Assembly (NCBI GenBank): GCA_024695565.1
Contig: JAILHX010000137.1
Coordinates: 1-24,774 of the forward strand
Length of the DNA stretch: 24,774 bases
Direction of reading: 5' to 3'
From: Saccharofermentans sp.
GTDB taxonomy: Bacteria > Bacillota_A > Clostridia > Saccharofermentanales > Saccharofermentanaceae
A program made the translations under genes and the position numbers. The number at the start of each line of letters is the position of its first letter. Position 1 is the first letter of the stretch. The notes below the pieces were generated by a model. The model was not told the origin of the DNA and ran no database searches. It saw only the letters and a program-made list of their open reading frames with translations. Positions 1 through 8,990 of the stretch are shown here, piece after piece.

Positions 1-897
1 AGTAGTAGCATTAAACTGTGCTTTGGCTGCTTCGATCTTATGGAAATTCCTCTGATACGTGATGAGCATATTCAGTGAATCTGAAATGGTCGCACATCTT
101 CCGGCCAGGATAAGCTGCTGGATCTTGAATATCAATCTGGGATCTACGTATTCCGGTGCCAAAGGACATTCGCCGTATCCGTTATAGATAAGCGACAGCT
201 GAGTGGACAGCTCCCCTGCTTCAACAATGTATGCCTCTACCTTTTTCTTGCGGAGGATCTTCTTAAGAATATACATAAGGACGAAGCCGCCACCGACCAA
301 CATCGTAATCGCTGACATTACATAGTATCCAGTCCTGTTGTCTGCATATTTAACGTTAAAAATGCCTGTTAAAAGAATACCTATTCCGAACAGGGAGATA
401 ATAATACCCCAAACAAGCGGTGACACAGATGTCTGTGAGAGCTTGTTAATATCCTGGTTTAATTTCTCATATTTCTGGAAGATATCGACCTTGGGCGAGA
501 AGTGATTTATCATCTTCTGGCACTCGGCAAGACTCTTGTCTCTTTCTGCTGCAAAAGCCGCATAATCAACAGGCTGCTGATAAATCGTAGGCTGCTGTAC
601 TGCATAGCCATAGCCCTGCATAACAGGCTGAGCTGTCTGATACACAGGCGCAGTCTGATATACAGGCTGCTGGTAAGGAGCCTGATATATAGGCTGCTGT
701 GCCTGAGGAACCTGATAGACGGGCTGCTGAACCTGAGGGGCCTGATAGGCGGGCTGCTGAACCTGAGGGGCCTGATAGACGGGCTGCTGAACCTGAGGAG
801 CCTGCTGTTGAGGTACAAATGCCTGATTAGGCTGAATGTCAGGTGTTGCGGGATCGCTTGACCCCTTTATCTGCCAATTCTCATCAAAATCACTCAT
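1..897 (-). CDS. Q/P/Y-repeat membrane protein, partial (3' end beyond window)
   Basis: The reading frame is open from ATG at 897-895 to the left edge (299 codons), so the C-terminus is missing. A ribosome binding site, AAGGGAGA, lies about 8 bases before the ATG. Residues 1-20 are polar. Residues 30-110 are a low-complexity Q/P/Y region with a ten-residue unit of the type QVQQPVYQAP repeated three to four times, decaying to shorter PVYQ units. Residues 115-155 are charged and may form a helix or coiled coil. Two hydrophobic segments at about 160-181 and 191-212 are probably membrane helices joined by a short loop, followed by a basic RKKK stretch and a soluble tail. There is no signal peptide, so the repeat arm is probably cytoplasmic. 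I do not recognise the family. Such proline/glutamine arms often serve as flexible tethers or multimerisation regions, but no function is claimed. The gene lies directly downstream of the unusual array at 994-1188, which may control it. Confidence 0.85.
   Translation of the reverse strand, partial: MSDFDENWQIKGSSDPATPDIQPNQAFVPQQQAPQVQQPVYQAPQVQQPAYQAPQVQQPVYQVPQAQQPIYQAPYQQPVYQTAPVYQTAQPVMQGYGYAVQQPTIYQQPVDYAAFAAERDKSLAECQKMINHFSPKVDIFQKYEKLNQDINKLSQTSVSPLVWGIIISLFGIGILLTGIFNVKYADNRTGYYVMSAITMLVGGGFVLMYILKKILRKKKVEAYIVEAGELSTQLSLIYNGYGECPLAPEYVDPRLIFKIQQLILAGRCATISDSLNMLITYQRNFHKIEAAKAQFNATT
691..810 (-). repeat. 30-bp tandem repeats inside the Q/P/Y-repeat gene
   Basis: Four consecutive 30-bp units (691-720, 721-750, 751-780, 781-810) each encode about ten residues of the QVQQPVYQAP type. 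Units 721-750 and 751-780 differ at one base; the outer two have drifted more. The near identity at DNA level points to recent slippage or unequal exchange, so copy number may vary between strains. Confidence 0.9.
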
Positions 898-993
898 CTA
901 AAGTCTCTCCCTTATTAGACTAAAGCAATTCTATTACTTTTTTCTGAAATTATCCATAAAAGTATTTCCGCTCATAAAAATGCATTGTTTGCA

Positions 994-1188
994 TTTATCA
1001 CAAACGGCTTGTTTTTTAAGATTAATGATAAAAATCCAGGCGGATTTTATCACTAACCACCTGGTTTTCGAGAGAAATGATAAAGACAGCATATGGGTTT
1101 ATCATTAATGCCCTAATTCTTCAGGGGAAATGATAAATTCTCCGCAAAAATTATCATTTTTGTCTGTTTTTTATGAATTAATGATAAC
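994..1188. promoter_or_regulatory. Phased array of inverted TTTATCA/TGATAAA half-sites
   Basis: This is the main content of the 373-base non-coding stretch 898-1270. Eight half-sites alternate in orientation. TTTATCAC/T-type copies start at 994, 1046, 1098 and 1150 (the last is ATTATCATT), exactly 52 bp apart. AATGATAAA-type copies start at 1024, 1076, 1129 and 1180 (the last is AATGATAAC), 51-53 bp apart. Neighbouring starts are therefore 30, 22, 30, 22, 31, 21 and 30 bp apart, close to two and three helical turns. The bases between the half-sites are not conserved. The array lies 97-291 bp upstream of the minus-strand gene starting at 897 and beyond the trpB2 terminator. I infer a cooperative protein-binding region on one face of the DNA. 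The binding protein is unknown. Confidence 0.6.
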
Positions 1189-1204
1189 CCGCCTCGAAAA
1201 GAAG

Positions 1205-1246
1205 CAATCCATATAATAAGGGCTGCCTCAAAACCGAGACAGCCCC
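1205..1246 (-). terminator. Rho-independent terminator of trpB2
   Basis: A stem of ten base pairs (1220-1229 with 1236-1245, one G·T wobble) closes a six-base loop. Read on the minus strand it is followed by a T/A-rich run, TTATTATAT. It lies 26 bases after the trpB2 stop codon and separates trpB2 from the array and the gene at 897. Confidence 0.8.
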
Positions 1247-1260
1247 ACAATCAACGTTTT

Positions 1261-1273
1261 TGATAAATTATCA
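1261..1273. repeat. TGATAA-A-TTATCA palindrome over the trpB2 stop codon
   Basis: A 6-1-6 perfect inverted repeat with the same half-site core (TGATAA) as the array at 994-1188, but with the arms abutting. It includes the trpB2 stop codon. The arrangement recalls the 7-1-7 layout of Fur-family boxes. Its position at a gene end makes a regulatory role doubtful. Confidence 0.35.
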
Positions 1274-2638
1274 GCCGAGCTTAGGGCACTGGGAAAGGGA
1301 TGCTGCGATATCCTCATCTGAAGGAATGTAGTCATCCATAACGCCGTCGTTATACTTCTGGTAAGCAACGAGGTCGAAGTAACCTGTACCTGTAAGACCG
1401 AATACGATGTTCTTTGCTTCACCTGTCTCTTTGCACTTAAGAGCTTCATCGATAGCAACCTTGATAGCGTGTGAGCTCTCAGGTGCAGGAAGGATTCCCT
1501 CAACTCTGGCGAACTGCTCAGCAGCTGCGAATACGTCTGTCTGCTTAACTGATGTAGCCTTCATGTATCCGTCAGCATAGAGCTGTGAGAGGATCGTGCT
1601 CATGCCGTGATATCTCAAGCCGCCGGCATGGTTAGGAGCAGGCATAAAGTTGCTGCCCAATGTGTACATCTTAGCAAGAGGACAAACTCTACCGGTATCA
1701 GCAAAGTCATAAACGAATGAACCTCTTGTGAATGAAGGACAGGAAGCAGGCTCAACTGCGATGATCTCATACTGGTTCTCGCCTCTGAGCATCTCGCCGA
1801 CGAAGGGTGAGATAAGACCGCCCAAGTTAGATCCGCCGCCTGCGCAGCCGATGATCATGTCAGCCTTAACGCCGATCTTATCGAGAGCAGCCTTTGTCTC
1901 AAGACCGATAACTGACTGATGGAGCAATACCTGGTTCAAAACAGAACCTAATACATATCTGTATCCTTCCTGTGATGTAGCAGCCTCTACAGCCTCAGAG
2001 ATAGCGCAGCCCAATGAACCGTCTGTTCCGGGGAACTGCTCGTTGATCTTACGGCCGACGTTTGTAGACATTGAAGGAGAAGGTGTAACTGTAGCACCGT
2101 AGGTTCTCATAACTTCACGTCTGAAAGGCTTCTGCTCGTAAGATACCTTAACCATGTATACCTGGCAGTCAAGTCCGAAGTAAGCTGTAGCCATTGAGAG
2201 AGCTGTTCCCCACTGTCCTGCACCGGTCTCTGTGGTAACACCCTTAAGTCCCTGCTTCTTTGCATAATATGCCTGAGCGATAGCTGAATTGAGCTTGTGG
2301 GAACCTGATGTGTTGTTACCTTCGAACTTATAGTAGATATGAGCAGGTGTATCGAGTGCCTTCTCGAGGCAATAAGCTCTTACGAGCGGAGAAGGTCTGT
2401 ACATCTTATAGAAATCAAGAACTTCACCGGGGATATCGATCCACTTGTCTGTATTGTTCATCTCCTGATTGGAGAGCTCTTCGCAGAAAATGGGATAGAG
2501 ATCTTCAGCCTTAAGAGCTTCGCCTGTTCCTGGATTAAGAAGCGGAGCGGGCTTGGTCTTCATGTCAGCACGTACGTTATACCATGCTGAAGGAATCTCG
2601 TTCTCTGATAAATAAATCTTGTAAGGAATCTCGGACAT
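1271..2638 (-). CDS. trpB: TrpB2-type tryptophan synthase beta chain (PLP enzyme)
   Basis: A 455-residue PLP-dependent enzyme that condenses indole with serine, or a serine derivative, to give tryptophan. Visible marks: the PLP lysine in SGSHKLNSA (K115), the catalytic glutamate in TETGAGQWG (E137), and the phosphate-binding loop GCAGGGSNLGG (264-274). The N-terminal extension before the PLP domain and the length of about 455 fit the TrpB2 subfamily rather than TrpB1 (about 400), which pairs tightly with TrpA. No trpA or other trp gene is adjacent, which also fits TrpB2 and suggests indole salvage or use without a partner. The start is set by ATG at 2638 with AAGGGAGA about 8 bases upstream. 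A hairpin terminator follows at 1205-1246. The 66-base gap to the upstream epimerase gene has a possible -10 (TAAAAT at 2674-2669) but no convincing -35. Confidence 0.9.
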   Translation of the reverse strand: MSEIPYKIYLSENEIPSAWYNVRADMKTKPAPLLNPGTGEALKAEDLYPIFCEELSNQEMNNTDKWIDIPGEVLDFYKMYRPSPLVRAYCLEKALDTPAHIYYKFEGNNTSGSHKLNSAIAQAYYAKKQGLKGVTTETGAGQWGTALSMATAYFGLDCQVYMVKVSYEQKPFRREVMRTYGATVTPSPSMSTNVGRKINEQFPGTDGSLGCAISEAVEAATSQEGYRYVLGSVLNQVLLHQSVIGLETKAALDKIGVKADMIIGCAGGGSNLGGLISPFVGEMLRGENQYEIIAVEPASCPSFTRGSFVYDFADTGRVCPLAKMYTLGSNFMPAPNHAGGLRYHGMSTILSQLYADGYMKATSVKQTDVFAAAEQFARVEGILPAPESSHAIKVAIDEALKCKETGEAKNIVFGLTGTGYFDLVAYQKYNDGVMDDYIPSDEDIAASLSQCPKLG

Positions 2639-2704
2639 ATATTGTCTCCCTTCGAAAAAATCTAACTCATTTTACAACAAAAGATTATTTTTTGCATAAA
2701 AACA

Positions 2705-3721
2705 TCAGAATTCTTTCTTGGCTTTTTCAATGGTTTCAATAACCTTGTCGCACCATTTGTCGAACTCGGGATCTTCTGTCATGCATTCCTTATGGTTAAG
2801 GATGTATTCCAATGCGATCCTGACGCCTTTATGCAAAGGTACAGTGGTCTTAAGATCTGGTGCGAGTCTTTTTATTTTCGAGTTGTCGAAAACAACTGAA
2901 ACGGCCTTATCGCCTGTAAGGCTTCCTTCGAAGTCATATTCGGGACCTGCAGCAGTTAAGAATTCAGATGAAACATGATATGCATTAAGTTCTACACCCA
3001 GTGCGTCCGCGATCGTCTGATAGATCTGGTTCCATGTAAGGACTTCATCACCTGTTATCTGGAATGCTTCACCGATCGCATGACGGTTACCCATGAGAGC
3101 CGTATATCCGACTGCAAAATCCTCGTTGAATGTCAGGTGCCACAAAGACTCACCGTCACCGTGAATGATTACGGGTCTTCCCTCCATCATTCTCTTGATG
3201 ACCTGCCAGGATCCGTTCTTGCCGTGAACGCCAAGAGGAATGCTTCTCTCATCGTATGTGTGGCTGGGTCTTACGATGGTTACGGGGAACTTGTCCTCTC
3301 TGTAACGGGCCATCAGATATTCTTCGCAAGCGATCTTATTTCTCGAATATTCCCAGTAAGGATTGGCAAGGCTCGTTCCCTCAGTGATCACATAGTTTGC
3401 AGAAGGCTTGTGATAAGCAGAAGCAGAGCTGATATAGATATACTGATTTGTCTTATCCTTGAAGAGCCTAAAGTCACGCTCTACCTGATCTACGGTAAAT
3501 CCTATGAACTCACAAACGCAGTCGAACTTCATGTTACCTACTGCCTTAAGCACAGCTTCTTCATCGTTGATATCGCATACTATCTGATGAACATTTTGAG
3601 GAACTGTATCTGCCCTGTTGCCTCTGTTTATAAGCCAGACTTCCCACATCTTATCCCGGGAAAGCCTTCTTACGATAGCACTGCTTATTGTTCCGGTTCC
3701 GCCGATAAATAATGCTCTCAT
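2705..3721 (-). CDS. NAD(P)-dependent epimerase/dehydratase-like (extended SDR) protein
   Basis: A 338-residue extended short-chain dehydrogenase/reductase. The N-terminus MRALFIGGTGTIS carries the Rossmann GGTGxI dinucleotide-binding motif (residues 7-12). A YISSASAY segment (95-103) supplies the catalytic serine, and Y125-x3-K129 (YSRNK) is the SDR catalytic pair. The C-terminal half resembles NDP-sugar epimerase/dehydratase relatives, but the substrate cannot be read from sequence. It is cytoplasmic, with no signal peptide or membrane segment. The start at ATG 3721 is supported by AAAGGAG six bases upstream. It is transcribed towards trpB2 with a 66-base gap, so co-transcription is possible though there is no functional link. 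It diverges from queA; a TTTGAT-TTT-ATCAAA inverted repeat lies in the shared upstream region. Confidence 0.75.
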   Translation of the reverse strand: MRALFIGGTGTISSAIVRRLSRDKMWEVWLINRGNRADTVPQNVHQIVCDINDEEAVLKAVGNMKFDCVCEFIGFTVDQVERDFRLFKDKTNQYIYISSASAYHKPSANYVITEGTSLANPYWEYSRNKIACEEYLMARYREDKFPVTIVRPSHTYDERSIPLGVHGKNGSWQVIKRMMEGRPVIIHGDGESLWHLTFNEDFAVGYTALMGNRHAIGEAFQITGDEVLTWNQIYQTIADALGVELNAYHVSSEFLTAAGPEYDFEGSLTGDKAVSVVFDNSKIKRLAPDLKTTVPLHKGVRIALEYILNHKECMTEDPEFDKWCDKVIETIEKAKKEF

Positions 3722-3751
3722 ATGAATCTCCTTTGGAAATAACAGATATAT

Positions 3752-3766
3752 TTTGATTTTATCAAA
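3752..3766. promoter_or_regulatory. Inverted repeat in the epimerase/queA divergent promoter region
   Basis: TTTGAT and ATCAAA arms are separated by three T bases, 31-45 bases upstream of the epimerase start. On the minus strand it reads TTTGATAAAATCAAA and includes a TATAAT-like stretch (GATAAA/TAAAAT), so it could be an operator over a -10 element. No clear -35 was found. On the plus side TATATT at 3842-3847 is a candidate queA -10, also without a good -35. Confidence 0.35.
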
Positions 3767-3865
3767 CTAAAGACTGAGCCTATATCAAATAACGATATGT
3801 GAATCCACATTTTCTTGTATTTTGTGATAAACTTCTGTCGTTATATTAATAATAAAGGCTGGAAT

Positions 3866-6020
<2,155 letters not shown>

Positions 6021-6021
6021 T

Positions 6022-8451
6022 ATGAAGCCTCTCTTCTACGCATCACAAAGTCCTGAGATACTTGAACGCGAGATAGCGCACTGCAATCTTGCAAGGAGAA
6101 TATGCGCAGAAGGAATCGTGCTTCTCGAGAATAACGGCATCCTCCCTCTTAAGACAGGAAGTGTCGCGCTTTACGGAGCAGGTGCCCGGCATACTGCGTT
6201 CGGAGGAACCGGTTCAGGAGAGAACAATCCCAGATACAACATAACTCCCGAAGAAGGTCTTATTGCAGCAGGACTTAACATAACTACAGAATCCTGGCTG
6301 GCTGAATACGACCTGCTCTTCGGCAGAGAATATGAATCTTACAAAAAGCAGTTATCCAAAGCGATGAAAAAAGTTCCTCTGATGGAACACATGGATTATG
6401 CTGCAGATAACCCGTTCATCTTACCTGCCGGAACTCCGGTTACTGATGAATCTAAATCTGATTCTGACGTTGCCGTATTTATACTTACCAGACAAGCCGG
6501 AGAAGGCGCTGACCGCAAAGACCGCCCCGGTGACTATTACCTGACTGATGAAGAGAATTCACTATTAAGATCAATAACAAAGCATTATAAAGATACCGTT
6601 CTTGTTCTCAATACCGGTTCAGTTATCGATCTCTCTTTCCTTGATGAGATGAGATTTTCTGCTGTCGTCCTCCTTATGCAGGGCGGCATGGAAACAGGAA
6701 ATGCTCTTGCCGATGTACTGACCGGCAAAGTTAACCCGTCAGGAAGATTAGCTGACACATGGGGATACCGCTATGAAGATTATCCTTCAGCAGATACTTA
6801 TTCAGAGCGTAATCCCGACACATATCAGGAAGACTATAGAGAGGGCATTTTTGCCGGCTACAGATGGTTTGATAAGAAGAACATCAAACCCAGATATCCG
6901 TTTGGCTACGGATTAAGCTTTACGGAATTCAAAACAGAATATAAAGACACTTCAATTAACGGTTCCGTTGTAACAGTCACAGCTTCTATTACCAACACAG
7001 GCAAAGCATCAGGCAGAAACGTCATTATGCTCTATTTATCCTGTCCTGAGAAAAAACTGATCAGAGAGGCAAGAAGTCTTGCGGCATTTGCCAAGACTGA
7101 ACTTCTCATTCCGGGAGAGTCTGCACAGCTTGAACTTCAATTCGACCTTAAAGACTTTGCAGGCTTCGATAATGAGACACACAGTTTCATTCTTGAACAA
7201 GGAAGCTATTTTTTGTTCATCGGTGACTCCCCTGTCTTAGTTATTGAACTTGAAAGCGATATCACAACTGAAGTTTGCAAACCGATGTTTAACGCAGACC
7301 GTAAGATCGAATACACATCATACGAACAAAGCAAAACCGATTATCCTTCGCTTCGGCGCTTTACGGCAGATCCTTCTGCATTTAAAACCATAACTCATAC
7401 CTACCAAGTTCCTAAGTTCGAGAGCGATAAGAAGATCGATGAGATAACTTTAGGTCTCAGCGTTAAGGATATGGCAAAGCTTCTGGTCGGAAGAACTTAT
7501 CTTGGGCCTTACCATCACAGGGTTTTCGGAGCCGTGGGATATACAACATCCAAGTTCGTTAATAAAGGGATCGACTCAATGCCGATGGCAGACGGTCCTC
7601 AGGGACTTAATCTCACCAGAGTATCCAAAAAACCTAAGCACAATCTTTTTGCTATCCCGACAATGCCTGAGTCACTCAGGATCACGCATAAGATCTCAAG
7701 GGCCGGCACTGCTGACGGGACTAAGTCAGGCAAGAACTTATACTTCCAGTTCTGTACCTCATGGCCTTGCGAGACCCTTGTAGCACAGACATGGGATATT
7801 GAACTTGCAAAACTTCAGGGTGAAGCTATCAGCGCTGAGATGCTTGAATACGGAGTCGTATTCTGGCTCGGACCTGCCGTTAATATCCACCGCAATCCTT
7901 TATGCGGAAGAAACTACGAGTACTATTCTGAAGACCCGCTTCTTACGGGAAAGATCGCTTCTGCAGTTATATCCGGCGTCCAGTCGCACAAAGGGTGCTT
8001 CGCCACGATCAAACACTTTGCAGCCAATAATCTGGAAACCAGGCGCAATAAGTCTTCATCCAATCTCGATGAGCGCACTTTGCGCGAGATCTATCTTAAG
8101 GCATTCAGGATCGCCGTTACCGAAGCTGACGTTAAGAGCGTAATGTGCAGTTACAATAAGATCAACGGTGTATACACAGCTCTAAGCTACGAGCTGCAGA
8201 CTGATATCTTAAGGAACGAATGGGGTTTTGACGGTATCGTCATGACTGACTGGTTTGCAACAGGACACGACGAGAGCCTTGATGAACTCTGCTGCAAAGC
8301 AGGAACTGATCTCATAATGCCGGGAACGCCCTTCATACATTCGAAGATAATGAAGGCTTACAGAAAAGGTCTGATTACAAGAGATGATATAGAAAGAAGC
8401 GCCCGCAGGATAATCAAACTGGCTATTGCAAGCCATCTGGTTTCAGATTAA
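6022..8451 (+). CDS. Domain-inverted glycoside hydrolase family 3 β-glucosidase
   Basis: An 809-residue GH3 enzyme with permuted domain order. The GH3 C-terminal-type domain comes first (about 20-300, with the acid/base glutamate motif GEGADRK, E161). A fibronectin-III-like domain follows (about 300-410), and the TIM-barrel GH3 N-terminal-type domain is last (about 480-790), with KHFAANN and the nucleophile in GIVMTDW (D743). This order is known from β-glucosidases of rumen Clostridia such as Ruminococcus albus and Butyrivibrio. There is no signal peptide, so it probably splits imported cellobiose, short glucans or aryl-glucosides in the cytoplasm. The exact sugar cannot be read. The start lies one base after the tgt stop with only a weak ribosome site, implying coupling to tgt. 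Its TAA overlaps the stop of the opposing gene by four bases, and no terminator follows. Confidence 0.9.
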   Translation: MKPLFYASQSPEILEREIAHCNLARRICAEGIVLLENNGILPLKTGSVALYGAGARHTAFGGTGSGENNPRYNITPEEGLIAAGLNITTESWLAEYDLLFGREYESYKKQLSKAMKKVPLMEHMDYAADNPFILPAGTPVTDESKSDSDVAVFILTRQAGEGADRKDRPGDYYLTDEENSLLRSITKHYKDTVLVLNTGSVIDLSFLDEMRFSAVVLLMQGGMETGNALADVLTGKVNPSGRLADTWGYRYEDYPSADTYSERNPDTYQEDYREGIFAGYRWFDKKNIKPRYPFGYGLSFTEFKTEYKDTSINGSVVTVTASITNTGKASGRNVIMLYLSCPEKKLIREARSLAAFAKTELLIPGESAQLELQFDLKDFAGFDNETHSFILEQGSYFLFIGDSPVLVIELESDITTEVCKPMFNADRKIEYTSYEQSKTDYPSLRRFTADPSAFKTITHTYQVPKFESDKKIDEITLGLSVKDMAKLLVGRTYLGPYHHRVFGAVGYTTSKFVNKGIDSMPMADGPQGLNLTRVSKKPKHNLFAIPTMPESLRITHKISRAGTADGTKSGKNLYFQFCTSWPCETLVAQTWDIELAKLQGEAISAEMLEYGVVFWLGPAVNIHRNPLCGRNYEYYSEDPLLTGKIASAVISGVQSHKGCFATIKHFAANNLETRRNKSSSNLDERTLREIYLKAFRIAVTEADVKSVMCSYNKINGVYTALSYELQTDILRNEWGFDGIVMTDWFATGHDESLDELCCKAGTDLIMPGTPFIHSKIMKAYRKGLITRDDIERSARRIIKLAIASHLVSD

Positions 8452-8990
8452 GCATCAAGTTTCAGTGTTACGGCAGAGAGATTCCCGCACTTAAGCTGAT
8501 TCTGGTCTGATATCCTTCTGATCATCATGTTCATCCATTCGCTGCAGGATTCAGCAACAAGTGCATCAGCGAGGATCCCTTCGTCGTTAATATACTTATA
8601 GAAGTTTGATGTTGCACACACGAGTCTGTCATCACTGGACAGGCAGAAGAATCCGTTGGGAAGTATGCTTATCTGACCGTTTCTGATGATCTTTGCTGAG
8701 ACCTGTCCCCTTCTGTAACACTCGATTCCGTTATCAACAGATCTTAAGAGCAGGTATTCAGAAGAATTATCGAGGCATTCTTCCATGACGGCATTAAGAT
8801 ACGGAATGCTTTTCGCGCCCTCTTCACTATTTAAGATCTCAGAGAAAAGCAGCTTCTGGCTTCTGGCGCCTTCGTCCAAATGACTGCCGTAGAATATCGC
8901 AACGGTCATATTCGGAATCAGGGTAAGATACACTTCGTCCAAATAATCCAAAGCGTCGCCCCTGTGCTTAAATGTGTAATACTCTATCAA
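8448..8990 (-). CDS. Small PP2C-like protein, probably catalytically inactive
   Basis: A 180-residue protein of no certain family. The start is TTG at 8990, inside a TTGA overlap with the upstream phosphatase stop, with GAGGAG 6 bases before it; the first in-frame ATG (residue 28) would cut into the fold. The C-terminal half resembles the end of a PP2C domain. FFCLSSDD (about 114-121) matches the place of the LxSDG motif, and GNLSAVTLKL at the end matches DNxxAIVIKx, but with the metal-binding aspartate replaced by glycine and DG by DD. The N-terminal half lacks the RxxQED and DGMGG motifs. I infer a degenerate PP2C, perhaps a regulatory partner of the active enzyme translated just before it. 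It has no membrane segment. A chance similarity cannot be excluded without a structure prediction. Confidence 0.6.
   Translation of the reverse strand: MIEYYTFKHRGDALDYLDEVYLTLIPNMTVAIFYGSHLDEGARSQKLLFSEILNSEEGAKSIPYLNAVMEECLDNSSEYLLLRSVDNGIECYRRGQVSAKIIRNGQISILPNGFFCLSSDDRLVCATSNFYKYINDEGILADALVAESCSEWMNMMIRRISDQNQLKCGNLSAVTLKLDA

Noticed and set aside
502..861. 119-codon frame on the plus strand and 102-codon minus frame over the same repeats
   Set aside because: Both are products of the 30-bp tandem repeats read in other frames; the true minus-strand frame is open from 897 to the edge with a ribosome site and membrane helices.
949..1188. DnaA boxes or a replication origin
   Set aside because: TTATCCATA at 950 has one mismatch to TTATCCACA, and the array sites TTATCACAA/TTATCATTA lack the required base between TTAT and CACA. 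No dnaA or dnaN gene is in the window.
994..1201. CRISPR-like array
   Set aside because: The 52-bp period suggests repeats and spacers, but only two 7-9 bp inverted half-sites per period are conserved, no 23-40 bp direct repeat exists, and no cas gene is near.
2639..2704. Tryptophan-responsive leader (T-box or attenuator) before trpB2
   Set aside because: The gap is only 66 bases and shows no hairpin, no T-box sequence and no Trp-rich leader peptide.
2975..3712. 245-codon open frame on the plus strand
   Set aside because: It lies entirely antisense to the epimerase gene, has no ribosome site and no recognisable domain, while the minus-strand protein shows clear SDR motifs.
3815..3865. Upstream extension of queA
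   Set aside because: The 17 additional residues are not QueA-like and the putative promoter lies in the same bases; ATG at 3866 gives the family N-terminus.
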